Origin: Sphingomonas kyeonggiensis
Lineage (GTDB): Bacteria > Pseudomonadota > Alphaproteobacteria > Sphingomonadales > Sphingomonadaceae
Assembly: GCF_030812785.1 (NCBI RefSeq)
Contig: NZ_JAUSTJ010000001.1
Location: 310,001-374,000 of the forward strand
DNA: 64,000 nt
Direction: 5' to 3'
Below the pieces are notes generated by a model. The model saw only the letters and a list, made by a program, of their open reading frames with translations. It searched no databases and was not told the origin of the DNA. Each line of letters starts with the position of its first letter. Position 1 is the stretch's first letter. This document shows, in pieces, positions 19,151 to 27,935 of the stretch. The translations under genes and the position numbers were made by a program.

Positions 19151-20175
19151 CCGAAACGCCAATCGAAACCATCGCGATTGCCCATGGCCCGTTCCGCGCC
19201 GAGCTAATCACGCTCGGCGCGGCACTGCGCGTGCTGGAGGTGCCCGACCGGCACGGCAATCCCGCCAATGTCGTGCTCGGCTTCGCCGACCTGGACGATT
19301 ATCGCCGAACGCCGCGCTTCTATGGCGCGTTGGCCGGCCGCTATGCCAATCGCATCGGCGGCGCGCGCTTCCTGCTCGACGGGGTGGAGCACCGGGTCAC
19401 GGCGAACAACGGCGCGAACAGCCTCCATTCGGGACCGCTCGGGTTCGACCAGCAGCATTGGGAAGTGGTGGCGCGGAGCGAAAACTCCGTGACCTTCCGC
19501 CATGTCAGCCCGGCAGGGCATAACGGCTTTCCCGGCACGCTGACGGTAGAGGCACGCTACACGATGGAAGCGGATGGCCTTGCCATCGCTTTCACCGCGA
19601 CCACCGATGCACCGACCGTGGTGAACCTCACCCATCACGCCTATTTCAACCTGGCCGGCGAGGCGAGCGGGGCGACGATCCTCGATCATCTGCTGCGCAT
19701 ATCCTCCAGCCGCACCACGCCCGTCGGCCCCGGGCTGATCCCGACGGGCGCCTTTGCCGAGGTGACCGGCACGCCTTTCGATTTCCGCGTTCCCCGCCGG
19801 GTCGGCGAGCGGATCGACGCGGACGATGCACAGCTCAAGCTCGGCCATGGCTATGACCATAATTTCGTGATCGACGGTGCCCCGCGCTGCGTCGCGACCT
19901 TGTTCGACCCAGGCTCAGGCCGGGTGCTCGACCTCCATTCCGGCGAGCCCGGGCTGCAATTCTATTCGGGCAACCATCTCGCGGGCGGCGCACCGGGCAC
20001 GAGCGGGAAGGTCTATGCCACACGCCAGGGGCTATGCCTCGAACCGCAGAAATTTCCAGACAGCCCGAACCGGCCGGAATTCCCCTCGGCACGGCTCGAT
20101 CCGGGCCAGACCTATCGCCACGACATCGCGTTCCGGTTCCGGACCGCGGAAAGTGCCGAGCAGGCCTTTGGCTAG
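19147..20175 (+). CDS. galM: Aldose 1-epimerase (galactose mutarotase)
   Basis: Interconverts α and β anomers of hexoses, matching sugars released by the glucosidase it is coupled to. 342 residues from GTG 19147, overlapping the upstream stop. Diagnostic parts: GRYANRIGGARF, NNGANSLHSG, catalytic His in VNLTHHAYFNL, and catalytic Glu in GLCLEPQKFPDSPN. No signal peptide, so it is cytoplasmic. Confidence 0.94.
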   Translation: MTETPIETIAIAHGPFRAELITLGAALRVLEVPDRHGNPANVVLGFADLDDYRRTPRFYGALAGRYANRIGGARFLLDGVEHRVTANNGANSLHSGPLGFDQQHWEVVARSENSVTFRHVSPAGHNGFPGTLTVEARYTMEADGLAIAFTATTDAPTVVNLTHHAYFNLAGEASGATILDHLLRISSSRTTPVGPGLIPTGAFAEVTGTPFDFRVPRRVGERIDADDAQLKLGHGYDHNFVIDGAPRCVATLFDPGSGRVLDLHSGEPGLQFYSGNHLAGGAPGTSGKVYATRQGLCLEPQKFPDSPNRPEFPSARLDPGQTYRHDIAFRFRTAESAEQAFG

Positions 20176-20320
20176 TTGGTAGGCCGATAAAGGCTGTCTG
20201 GCGCAAATGCCCCAAAAGCAGCGCCCGGCCCTTCCCTTGCTACGGCTAAAAGTGGGCAGGTATCGGAATGGCAGTTCTGAATTCTCAAATGCGCAATGAG
20301 CAGCCAGTCCAGCCATCTGT

Positions 20321-21364
20321 GTGCTGGTGGCTGAGTCCATAGCCTTGACCGAATCTCATCGAGTACCTCAGTCTGCGGCTATGCCCAAAGGTCGCCGATC
20401 GCCCATTCGAATCTCTCAGCCAATATCCTTGGATGGCTTCTACCGACACAGTTGCTTGACCGAGTGCGTCGCATTCATAGAGCGGGCGCTTGAGCGGGCA
20501 GGCGTCAGAGACGAGCCGCCGATCCCTTATCAACGCGACGTATTGCGCGATCTGTCAGATCCGCTCGACGAGGACGCACTCGCCGAAATGCTGGCCTACT
20601 GGACCTATGATTTGTCAAAGCTGCTGGAACGGGGCCGCGGATATCGTCGGGAAGTGCCGGCCAAACCGAAGATCGATATTGTCCTGGAGATCACAAGCAA
20701 GGGCAATTTCAAGGCTGAGTGGTTCCCGCGCGATGTGGACTATTGGGGACAGTGCAGAAACCCCGAAGGCTGCGATTTTATCGCTTGGCGACGAGCGGAT
20801 TCACGAGGCATCGGCTATCATACGCGTCCTTCGAATGAGCTTTTCTTTATCCATAACGTCGAGCATTGCCTCTACACCCTCAAGGATCGTGATCCCGCGC
20901 ACAGAGCAGCCCTCGATCATGTGCTTCTAACTGCCTGCGCCAAAGTGGTCGATATGCTGAAGGCGCGACTGTCCTACCATTTTGACGTTAAGATGGTCAC
21001 TGACCTGTTTGTCGAATGGACTGAAGACGACGAAGGCCGCTTCTCCAGTCCAGATGGATTCATGTCGCCGTCGATCGTCACTAGCTGGGAGATAGAGGAT
21101 CCGGAAGTTCGCCAGAAGCGCAATGAAGTTCGCGAACTCGACGAGATGGCGGACAGGCTTGGTTTCTCCGAGGCCGAGTTCATAGAAGCGCGCGACTATG
21201 AAACGAACCGCGTCCGATCCACTGGTCCTACTCCAGCCCCTCACACATTCGTCGATCGGCTCGTCAGAGAAATGAAGAAGCGGGAGCTGAAGGCCACCCG
21301 ATCCAGCGTCGAACGCGCGATATATCTGGTGGATCGGTATCGGAATGTGGTGCCGATCCGATAA
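20321..21364 (+). CDS. Hypothetical protein in an A/T-richer patch, probably acquired
   Basis: Up to 347 residues; the start could be 20321 or the ATG at 20381 (MPKGRRSP). No family recognised. The protein is soluble and acidic, with a central β-rich part (KIDIVLEITSKGNFKAEWFP, CDFIAWRR) and a helical C-terminal part ending SSVERAIYLVDRYRNVVPIR. The gene and its flanks are visibly richer in A/T and use more varied third positions than the neighbours, which points to horizontal transfer. It stands alone between galM and a convergent gene. Confidence 0.75.
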   Translation: MLVAESIALTESHRVPQSAAMPKGRRSPIRISQPISLDGFYRHSCLTECVAFIERALERAGVRDEPPIPYQRDVLRDLSDPLDEDALAEMLAYWTYDLSKLLERGRGYRREVPAKPKIDIVLEITSKGNFKAEWFPRDVDYWGQCRNPEGCDFIAWRRADSRGIGYHTRPSNELFFIHNVEHCLYTLKDRDPAHRAALDHVLLTACAKVVDMLKARLSYHFDVKMVTDLFVEWTEDDEGRFSSPDGFMSPSIVTSWEIEDPEVRQKRNEVRELDEMADRLGFSEAEFIEARDYETNRVRSTGPTPAPHTFVDRLVREMKKRELKATRSSVERAIYLVDRYRNVVPIR

Positions 21365-21466
21365 TCTCTCTGCCGAAACATTCCACCGACAGCTTGACCA
21401 CGCTGATGAACGAATGGCGGCAGACCACCCAATAGCCACCTTCGGCAGGATCGATCATTACACGCG

Positions 21467-21895
21467 CTAGTTCGCCTTCCGCTCGGCCTGGAAGATCTTG
21501 TTGACGATCCTCCACTCCCCGTCCGCCTTCACCAGCGAGAGATAATCGACGAAGCGCACGCTCGGATAGTCGAGCACCACCTTGGCCATGCCGACATTGC
21601 CGGTGACATCGAGGCTCTCGATCGAGCGCTTGCGCTGCGCCTCGTCCGCAGCCGGCTTGCCCGTCGCCGCTGCGACGATGAAGTCGGTCAGGGTCCGCTC
21701 GGCGAAGGCGCCGTCGCGGTTCCAGTAGAGCATCGCCTTGGGATGGAAGGCGGCGGAGAATTCGGCCGCGCTGCCGGTCGCGTGGCCGGCGAGATAATGA
21801 TTCACCGCAGCGCGGGCGCCCGCCTCGTCCTTCTCCTGCGCATGGACAGGCAGGGCGGCGAAACTGAGAGCGGCGGTAAGGAGCAGGAAGCGCAT
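21467..21895 (-). CDS. Exported NTF2-like / Lumazine_bd_2 family protein
   Basis: 142 residues from ATG 21895. Signal peptide about 1-19 (ending VHAQ). The mature part, with NHYLAGHATGSAAEFSAAFH, YWNRDGAFAERT and the ending VKADGEWRIVNKIFQ, is the cone-shaped SnoaL/NTF2-like fold of putative lumazine-binding proteins. No catalytic residue can be assigned. Confidence 0.82.
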   Translation of the reverse strand: MRFLLLTAALSFAALPVHAQEKDEAGARAAVNHYLAGHATGSAAEFSAAFHPKAMLYWNRDGAFAERTLTDFIVAAATGKPAADEAQRKRSIESLDVTGNVGMAKVVLDYPSVRFVDYLSLVKADGEWRIVNKIFQAERKAN

Positions 21896-21996
21896 GGAGA
21901 CCCTCCGTTGCGGGAAGGTCTCCATGCTAGCATCCGGTGACCGGGCATGCACCCGGCTCGGGCCGAACGTCTCGCTGGCGGGATGAACAACCCATA

Positions 21997-22121
21997 CTCC
22001 CCTCCCTGAAAGGGAGGGGTTGGGGGTGGGTGGATACGCGCGATACGGCGCCGTCACGCTTGATGCTTCAGTATCGCCCGGCGCTGACCCACCCCTCGAT
22101 CCCCTCCCTTCCAGGGAGGGG
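21997..22121. repeat. Inverted-repeat element (family 2)
   Basis: The left arm at 21997-22031 (CTCCCCTCCCTGAAAGGGAG, then GGTTGGGGGTGGGT) is mirrored at 22087-22121 (ACCCACCCCTCGATCCCCTC...). A central core contains CTTGATGCTTCA. A second copy with the same arms and core lies at 28454-28604, so this is a dispersed element, perhaps MITE-like. It separates the NTF2-like and aldehyde dehydrogenase genes. Confidence 0.85.
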
Positions 22122-22130
22122 AAGTGACCC

Positions 22131-23702
22131 TTACAGCGTCGGCTTGCCGTCGATGCGGCGCGGGATGCCCGCATCGCCGTCGCGCAGATCGGCCGGAAGC
22201 AGCGCCGCCGGCAGGTCCTGGTAGGCGACCGGGCGCAGGAAGCGGTCGATCGCCAGCGTGCCGACCGAGGTGCTGCGGCCATCGGCGGTCGACGGGAACG
22301 GGCCGCCATGGACCTGCGCGTCGGTCACTTCGACGCCGGTCGGCCAGCCATTGGCGAGGATACGCCCGGCGAGCCGCTCGAGCAGCGGCAGCAGCTGCGC
22401 TGCGACTTCGGTGTCGGCATCGTCGAGGTGCAGCGTCGCGGTGAGCTGGCCCTCGAGCAGCGAGACGACCTTGAGCAGCTCCTCAACATTGGCGCAGCGC
22501 ACCAGCAGCGAGGCGGCACCGAACACTTCCTCGGCATGGCTCGGATCGGCGATGAAGTCGGCGCCGCTCATCGTGAAGAGCGCGGCGCGGCCGCAGCTCG
22601 CAGAGCCTTCCTGGCCCTGCGCGACCTGGTTCAGCCCCGGCGCTGCGGCCCAGCGGGCGACGCCCTGCTCATAGGCCTTGAGGATGCCCGGGGTGAGCAT
22701 GGTCTGCGCCGCCGCACCCGACACCGCTTCGGTCGCCGCTGCAAGGAAGCGATCGAGCGCCGGGCTTTCCAGCGCCAGGACCAGGCCGGGATTGGTGCAG
22801 AACTGGCCGGCGCCCATGGTCAGGCTGCCGATATAGGCCTTGCCCAGCGCCTCGGCGCGCGATTCGAGCGCGGCGGGGAGCAGGAAGACCGGGTTGATGC
22901 TGCTCATCTCGGCATAGACGGGGATCGGCACCGGACGGCTCGCGGCCAGCTTCATCAGCGCCGTGCCGCCGCCGCGCGAGCCGGTGAAGCCCACCGCCTT
23001 GACCACCGGGTGGCTGACCAGCGCCGAGCCGACTTCATTGCCCGCGCCGTTGATCAGCGAAAACACGCCCTCGGGCATGCCGGCCTTGGCGACGGCGCGC
23101 TGGATCGCGCCGGCGACCAGCTCCGAAGTGCCCGGGTGCGCCGAATGGCCCTTCACGATCACCGGGCAGCCGGCGGCGAGCGCCGAGGCGGTGTCGCCGC
23201 CGGCGACCGAGAAGGCGAGCGGGAAGTTCGATGCGCCGAAGACGACGACCGGGCCGACCGGAATCATGCGCAGGCGCAGGTCCGGCTTGGGAGCGGGCTG
23301 GCGATCGGGAATGGCATGGTCGATGCGCGCGCGGAGATACTCGCCCAGGCGCAGCTCCTTGGCAAACAGGCGCAGCTGGCCAGTGGTGCGGCCGCGCTCG
23401 CCAGTGAGGCGGGCGTGCGGCAGGCCGCTTTCCTGCATGGCGCGCTCGGTGAGCGTCTCGCCCAGCGCGTCGATTTCTTCGGCGATCGCCTCGAGGAACT
23501 CGGCACGCTTCTCGCGCGGCAGGTTGGCGTAGTTCAGGAAGGCGGTCTCGGCAGCGGCGGCGGCGGCTTCGACATCATCCTTGGTGGCCATGCTGAAGCT
23601 CGGCTCCAGCGGGGTGCCGGTCGACGCGGCGACAGCCTGGAAGCCCGGCCCGTCGCGGCGGACACGCTTCGATGCAATGAACAATTCGCCGGTCAGCGCC
23701 AT
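22131..23702 (-). CDS. NADP-type aldehyde dehydrogenase (alpha-ketoglutarate semialdehyde/2,5-dioxovalerate type)
   Basis: Oxidises an aldehyde to the acid; closest in look to dehydrogenases that finish pentose or uronate breakdown by making 2-oxoglutarate. 523 residues. Motifs: GPVVVFGASNFPLAFSVAGG, cofactor-binding VGFTGSRGGG, catalytic Glu in PVYAEMSSINPVF, and catalytic Cys in GAGQFCTNPG. A GntR regulator gene lies upstream on the same strand and a palindrome sits just before this start. The substrate assignment is by family resemblance. Confidence 0.9.
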   Translation of the reverse strand: MALTGELFIASKRVRRDGPGFQAVAASTGTPLEPSFSMATKDDVEAAAAAAETAFLNYANLPREKRAEFLEAIAEEIDALGETLTERAMQESGLPHARLTGERGRTTGQLRLFAKELRLGEYLRARIDHAIPDRQPAPKPDLRLRMIPVGPVVVFGASNFPLAFSVAGGDTASALAAGCPVIVKGHSAHPGTSELVAGAIQRAVAKAGMPEGVFSLINGAGNEVGSALVSHPVVKAVGFTGSRGGGTALMKLAASRPVPIPVYAEMSSINPVFLLPAALESRAEALGKAYIGSLTMGAGQFCTNPGLVLALESPALDRFLAAATEAVSGAAAQTMLTPGILKAYEQGVARWAAAPGLNQVAQGQEGSASCGRAALFTMSGADFIADPSHAEEVFGAASLLVRCANVEELLKVVSLLEGQLTATLHLDDADTEVAAQLLPLLERLAGRILANGWPTGVEVTDAQVHGGPFPSTADGRSTSVGTLAIDRFLRPVAYQDLPAALLPADLRDGDAGIPRRIDGKPTL

Positions 23703-23731
23703 GCCTGCTCTCCTGTGTGACAGATGAAGTT

Positions 23732-23746
23732 AGCGGTAACACCGCT
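23732..23746. promoter_or_regulatory. Putative GntR/FadR operator before the aldehyde dehydrogenase gene
   Basis: AGCGGT-AAC-ACCGCT is a perfect inverted repeat with a 3-nt centre, 30 bp upstream of the aldehyde dehydrogenase start, between it and the regulator gene. The size and symmetry fit an operator for a FadR-subfamily dimer. Binding is inferred. Confidence 0.5.
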
Positions 23747-23834
23747 CGCGCGGGGACTTAGGCAGCGCCATGGCAAAATGCAATTGCGCGTGGTCGTCTG
23801 CATGCTTGCCGACGCGATAGAAATTGTGTCCGGC

Positions 23835-24629
23835 TTAGCGGGCGATGCGCTGGCTGGCGGCGTTGGCAGGCTTGCGCGCTTCCATCGTGTCCTGGAAGCC
23901 GCGCTCGACCAGCCGCGCCATCGCATCATGCGCGCGCTCGGCATCCTGCGCCTCGATCGCCTCGAGCACGGCCAGGTGCACGGGCAGTGCGTCATGCGGG
24001 GCGGGCAGGCGGTGTTGCTTGAACGCCGTGGTCAGCTCGATAGCCGCAGCGACGCCGCTGGTCAGCGACATGATGAAATCATTGCCCGAAGCCTCGAGCA
24101 ATGCCGAGTGAAAGGCCTCGTCGCAACAACGCCCCTCCTCGGAATCGAATCCATGCCGATCTACCCCAGCCAACCCCTGCTGCATGCGGGCGAGTTGCTC
24201 GGGCGTGCGACGCAATGCAGCGAGCCGGGCGGCATCGGGCTCGACGATGCGGCGCAGCTCGAACAGGCTCTCGATCAGCGCATCGTCGGGCTCGCCGGCG
24301 AAGATCCAGCTGAGCACATCGGGATCGAGCAGGTGCCATTCCCGACGCGGGCTCACCTGCGTCCCGATCTTGGGACGGGAATGGACCAGGCCTTTCGCCG
24401 CCAAGATACGGATTGCCTCGCGATAAGCGGTGCGGGAGACCTTGAACTGCTCGCTTGCAGCGATCTCGCCCTCGAGAATCTCGTTCGGCGCGAGCTCTCC
24501 CGAGACGATACGGATGCCGAGCGTGCGCGCAACGGTGCCGTGCAGGCGCAGCGACCGGGGCCGCGGCTTGCGGGTCCGGGTTTTTTTCTCTGTGCGCGGG
24601 ATCGACGCTTTGGGCTGCCAGCTGGGCAT
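23835..24629 (-). CDS. GntR-family transcriptional regulator (FadR subfamily)
   Basis: 264 residues. The N-terminal winged HTH contains GELAPNEILEGE and VSRTAYREAIRILAAKGLV (about residues 45-90). The C-terminal helical FCD domain has the metal-site pattern of DEAFHSALLEASGN and LPVHLAVLEAI. A basic N-terminal extension (TEKKTRTRKPRPRS) precedes the HTH. Immediately upstream of the aldehyde dehydrogenase gene on the same strand, it probably represses it in response to a sugar acid. Confidence 0.9.
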   Translation of the reverse strand: MPSWQPKASIPRTEKKTRTRKPRPRSLRLHGTVARTLGIRIVSGELAPNEILEGEIAASEQFKVSRTAYREAIRILAAKGLVHSRPKIGTQVSPRREWHLLDPDVLSWIFAGEPDDALIESLFELRRIVEPDAARLAALRRTPEQLARMQQGLAGVDRHGFDSEEGRCCDEAFHSALLEASGNDFIMSLTSGVAAAIELTTAFKQHRLPAPHDALPVHLAVLEAIEAQDAERAHDAMARLVERGFQDTMEARKPANAASQRIAR

Positions 24630-24745
24630 GCCCCCTGCCTAAGCACTTTGCCTGCAACTGCCAAGAGCCGCGCGAATCGGGGCAGATCCCCGAGCCTGGA
24701 TCGTTATCGCATAAAAATATAAGTGATATCAGCGCGTTACAGCGG

Positions 24746-24835
24746 TGGCGGAGACGGAGGGATTCGAACCCTCGATACGGTTTCCCGTATGACGCTTTAG
24801 CAAAGCGTTGGTTTCAGCCACTCACCCACGTCTCC
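24746..24835 (-). tRNA. tRNA-Ser (anticodon GCU)
   Basis: On the minus strand the acceptor stem GGAGACG (24835-24829) pairs with CGTCTCC (24756-24750). The anticodon loop is TTTGCTAAA with stem ACGC/GCGT. A long variable arm (ACGG-GAAA-CCGT) marks a class II tRNA, and the T-arm is AGGGTTCGAATCCCT. CCA is encoded (24748-24746). Length about 90 nt. Confidence 0.96.
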
Positions 24836-24989
24836 GGATAACGGCTAGAAGCGGGGCCTATAGCGAGGCGTTTCGCGACAGGCAACGCCCACCTCGACGT
24901 AAAATCGACTCGACCCGCCGCTCGTTCATTGCCGGGACAGGCGCGCCCTCTATAGAACGGACATCTGCTGGGCTGGGGTAATTCGACCG

Positions 24990-25757
24990 ATGCGCGTTCG
25001 TGATCTGATGCTGATGGCGGCAATCGCCGCGCTCGGAATGGGCAGCCTGCCCGCATCCGCCCAGCAGCAGATGACCACGATCGACCCCAACACCGCGATC
25101 GATTCGGACATCAACACCCCGCCCCCGGCGCAGGACCCCTATGCCGCCCCCGCGCAGCAGCAACAGCAGGACGTCCCCGCCCCGCCACCACAGGACCCCT
25201 ATCCGCAGCAGCAGGGCCCGGCCGGCCAGCAGCCGCCCTCCGCCGGCCCGACGGGCAGCGCCCGCGCCCAGGCGACCACCTATCAGCGCGACGAGCTGGT
25301 CGGCGCCGCCGAGGGTGTGTTCGGCAAGGGCGCATCGGGCCTGGGCAAGCTGATCGAGGACATCCTCAAGGACCAGGGCCAGCCCAATGGCTATATCGCC
25401 GGCAGCGAAGCCTCGGGCGCGATCGGCGTCGGCCTGCGCTATGGCTCGGGCATGCTGTTCCACAAGGTCGAGGGCCAGCGGAAGGTCTATTGGACCGGCC
25501 CGTCGATCGGCTTCGACCTGGGCGGCGACGCCAACAAGGTGTTCGTCCTGGTCTACAACCTCTATGACAGCCAGGACCTCTACAAGCGCTTCCCCCAGGG
25601 CGAGGGCCGGGCCTATTTCGTCGGCGGCCTCTCCGCCTCGTACCTGCGCCGCGGCGACGTGGTGCTGATCCCGGTGCGCCTGGGCGTCGGCTGGCGGCTC
25701 GGCGTCAACGCCGGCTATATGAAGTTCAGCGAAAAGAAGCGCTGGCTGCCCTTCTAA
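24990..25757 (+). CDS. EipA family (DUF1134) envelope protein
   Basis: 255 residues with a signal peptide (about 1-24, ending ASAQ), then a Pro/Gln-rich disordered linker (about 28-90), then the DUF1134 domain: GYIAGSEASGAIGVGLRYG, WTGPSIGFDLGGDANKVF and the C-terminal GVGWRLGVNAGYMKFSEK. EipA of Brucella and Caulobacter is a periplasmic β-barrel-like protein needed for envelope integrity; the same role is inferred here. Confidence 0.9.
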   Translation: MRVRDLMLMAAIAALGMGSLPASAQQQMTTIDPNTAIDSDINTPPPAQDPYAAPAQQQQQDVPAPPPQDPYPQQQGPAGQQPPSAGPTGSARAQATTYQRDELVGAAEGVFGKGASGLGKLIEDILKDQGQPNGYIAGSEASGAIGVGLRYGSGMLFHKVEGQRKVYWTGPSIGFDLGGDANKVFVLVYNLYDSQDLYKRFPQGEGRAYFVGGLSASYLRRGDVVLIPVRLGVGWRLGVNAGYMKFSEKKRWLPF

Positions 25758-25889
25758 GGGCACCTTTCCCCACCCATAGCCCCTCCGCGAACCCGTTCTT
25801 TTAGCCGATAACGAACCATATAGGCACTTTTCTCTTGACATCGTCACGCTGATATGGCACAAGTAGAGCACGCTGAAGAATTGCGAGTC

Positions 25890-25921
25890 GGGCCGGGGCG
25901 GTAACGCCTTCCGGCCCTTTT
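25890..25921 (+). terminator. Rho-independent terminator upstream of the terminase genes
   Basis: GGGCCGG-GGCG, loop GTAA (25901-25904), then CGCC-TT-CCGGCCC form a strong stem with a two-base bulge, followed by TTTTCTTTT from 25918. It lies 19 nt before the small terminase start. A TTGACA hexamer at 25835-25840 stands upstream. The hairpin could end a short leader RNA (attenuation) or the eipA transcript. Confidence 0.72.
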
Positions 25922-25939
25922 CTTTTCGGGAGAGGAGCC

Positions 25940-26389
25940 GTGGAGGAGAACAACCGGCGCTGGACGCGCTGGACCCTGAAGAAGCGTGCCGCATTCCTCG
26001 ACGCGCTGGCTGGCAGCTGCAACATCCGCGCGGCCGCGCTGGCTGCCGGAGTGACCCCGCAATGCGCCTATCGGCTGCGGCGCCGGGACCCCGGCTTCGC
26101 CGAGGAATGGCACGAGGCACTGCTGGCCGGATACGAGATGCTGGAGACCGAACTGCTCGGCCATCTGCTCCTGGGCAGCCCGGACGAGAGTTTCGAGCGG
26201 CCGGACGGCGTGCGCGTCAACGTCAAGGACGTGATGACTCTGCTCAGGATGCATCGCGACAGCCTGCAGGGGAAATGGCGGGGCGGCCCGCCGTTGCGCC
26301 GGGCCGATCCGGAGGAGACCAACAAGGCGATCCTGAAGAAGCTGGAGGCAATCGACCGGGCACGCGCCCTGGAGCAGGACGATGATTGA
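25940..26389 (+). CDS. Terminase small subunit-like protein (GTA/prophage)
   Basis: 149 residues from a GTG after GGGAGAGGAG. The N-terminal HTH region (AFLDALAGSCNIRAAALAAG, then VTPQCAYRLRRRDPGFAEEW) resembles the DNA-recognition domain of small terminases and GTA gene 1 products. The C-terminal helix is charged (EETNKAILKKLEAIDRA). It overlaps the large terminase gene by 8 nt. Confidence 0.8.
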   Translation: MEENNRRWTRWTLKKRAAFLDALAGSCNIRAAALAAGVTPQCAYRLRRRDPGFAEEWHEALLAGYEMLETELLGHLLLGSPDESFERPDGVRVNVKDVMTLLRMHRDSLQGKWRGGPPLRRADPEETNKAILKKLEAIDRARALEQDDD

Positions 26390-27692
26390 CGCCGAGGCGC
26401 TGTTCGAGCGCGTGCTGGCTTTGCCGCACGACCAGCGGGTGAGCCTGCTCTATGCGCTGAGCGCACCGCAACTGCGCGAATATGGCGAGCGCTGGTGGCA
26501 ATGGGCGCACCGCGGACAACATGAGCCCAAGGGGGACTGGCGCGTCTGGATGATCCGCGCGGGGCGCGGTTTCGGCAAGACGCGGGCCGGCGCCGAATGG
26601 GTCCTTGCCCGGGCACGCGCGCATCCGGGTGCGCATATCGCATTGGTCGGCGCGACGGTGGAGGACGTGCGTCGCGTGATGATCGAGGGGACCGGCGGCC
26701 TGCTAGCCGCGGCCCGGCGGGACGAGACTCTGGCCTGGCACCGCAGCTCGGGCGAGTTGGTCTTCCCCAGCGGCGCCCACGCGCAAATCTATTCGGCCGC
26801 CGCCGCCGACAGCCTGCGCGGGCCCGAGCATCATTTTGCCTGGTGCGACGAGCTGGCGAAATGGGGGCGTGTGGGTGAAGTCGCCTGGGACAATCTGATG
26901 CTGGGCCTGCGCGTTGGCGAAAGGCCGCAGGTGCTGGTGACCACCACGCCGCGCCCGGTGAAGCTGATGCGCAAGGTGATGGCGCTGCCGGGCTTCGAGG
27001 AGACGCGCGGGCGCACAAAAGGCAATCCCTGGCTGCCGCGCAGCTTCGTCGAGGCGATGACCGCCGATTATGGCGGCACGCAACTCGGCCGGCAGGAGCT
27101 GGACGGCGAGATGATCGACGAGCTGCAGGGTGCCTTGTGGAGCCGCCCGCTGATCGAGGCCTGCCGGGCGAGCGAGGTGCCCGAGCTGGTGCGCCGGGTG
27201 GTGGGCGTCGATCCGCCGGCGGGCGTGGGCGGCGATTCCTGCGGGATCGTCGCGGTCGGGCTGGGCCGCGACGGCAAGGGCTATGTGATCGAGGATGCCA
27301 GCGTTTCGGGCGCGACGCCCGAGGGCTGGGCGCAGGCGGTGGCCGCCTGTGCCGCGCGGCATGACGCCGACCGGGTGATCGCCGAGAAGAACCAGGGCGG
27401 CGCGATGGTGAAGTCCGTGCTGCTCGGCGCCGACAGCCGGCTACCGGTGACCCTGGTGCATGCCAGCGAAGGCAAGGCGGCCCGGGCCGAGCCGGTGAGC
27501 CTGCTCTACGAGGCAGGCAAGGTGCGGCACGCCGCGCCCTTCCCGGCGCTGGAGGACGAATTGTGCGGGCTGGTGGCAGGCGGCGGCTATGAAGGACCCG
27601 GCCGATCGCCGGACCGCGCCGACGCGCTGGTCTGGGCGATGACCGAGCTGATGCTGAGTAAGCGGGGCAAGGCGGCGATACGGCTGCTATAG
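26382..27692 (+). CDS. Terminase large subunit (GTA gp2-like)
   Basis: DNA-packaging motor and nuclease. 436 residues. The ATPase domain has Walker A in RAGRGFGKTRAGAEW (Lys at residue 66) and a Walker B-like EHHFAWCDELAKW. The C-terminal RNase H-type nuclease begins VGVDPPAGVGGDSCGIVAVG, with further acidic residues at VIAEKNQGG and SPDRADALVWAM. The length is normal for the RcGTA-like family. It should be followed by the portal gene but instead meets a toxin-antitoxin pair; its last 90 nt are duplicated at 28358-28447. Confidence 0.92.
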   Translation: MIDAEALFERVLALPHDQRVSLLYALSAPQLREYGERWWQWAHRGQHEPKGDWRVWMIRAGRGFGKTRAGAEWVLARARAHPGAHIALVGATVEDVRRVMIEGTGGLLAAARRDETLAWHRSSGELVFPSGAHAQIYSAAAADSLRGPEHHFAWCDELAKWGRVGEVAWDNLMLGLRVGERPQVLVTTTPRPVKLMRKVMALPGFEETRGRTKGNPWLPRSFVEAMTADYGGTQLGRQELDGEMIDELQGALWSRPLIEACRASEVPELVRRVVGVDPPAGVGGDSCGIVAVGLGRDGKGYVIEDASVSGATPEGWAQAVAACAARHDADRVIAEKNQGGAMVKSVLLGADSRLPVTLVHASEGKAARAEPVSLLYEAGKVRHAAPFPALEDELCGLVAGGGYEGPGRSPDRADALVWAMTELMLSKRGKAAIRLL

Positions 27693-27797
27693 GAGTGACG
27701 GGTTGATCTGGATGGTGTGCCCGCCACCCCATGTTGACTTGAGCGCTTTGGAATCGATACTAAATATCCAGACAGCAACGCTAGACAGGAGGTCGAG

Positions 27798-27935
27798 ATG
27801 GCTAGCAAGCTCAAGATCCCTGCAGAGCAGCACCCGAAGCCGGCTGCCCGGCCGCGTCCCGATGTGGATCGCGCCGAAGTGCGTGCGCTGATCAAGGAAC
27901 GTTACAAGAATAGCCTGACCTATCTTGGAAAGTGA
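27798..27935 (+). CDS. Small antitoxin of a Doc-type module
   Basis: 45 residues with a strong AGGAGGT ribosome site. Basic/Pro-rich N-terminal half (KIPAEQHPKPAARPRP), then a short amphipathic helix (RAEVRALIKERYKNSLTYLG). It overlaps the toxin gene by 11 nt, the usual order for a type II system. It is too short for a complete Phd DNA-binding domain, so it may be a reduced antitoxin that only blocks the toxin. Assignment rests on size, order and coupling. Confidence 0.72.
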   Translation: MASKLKIPAEQHPKPAARPRPDVDRAEVRALIKERYKNSLTYLGK

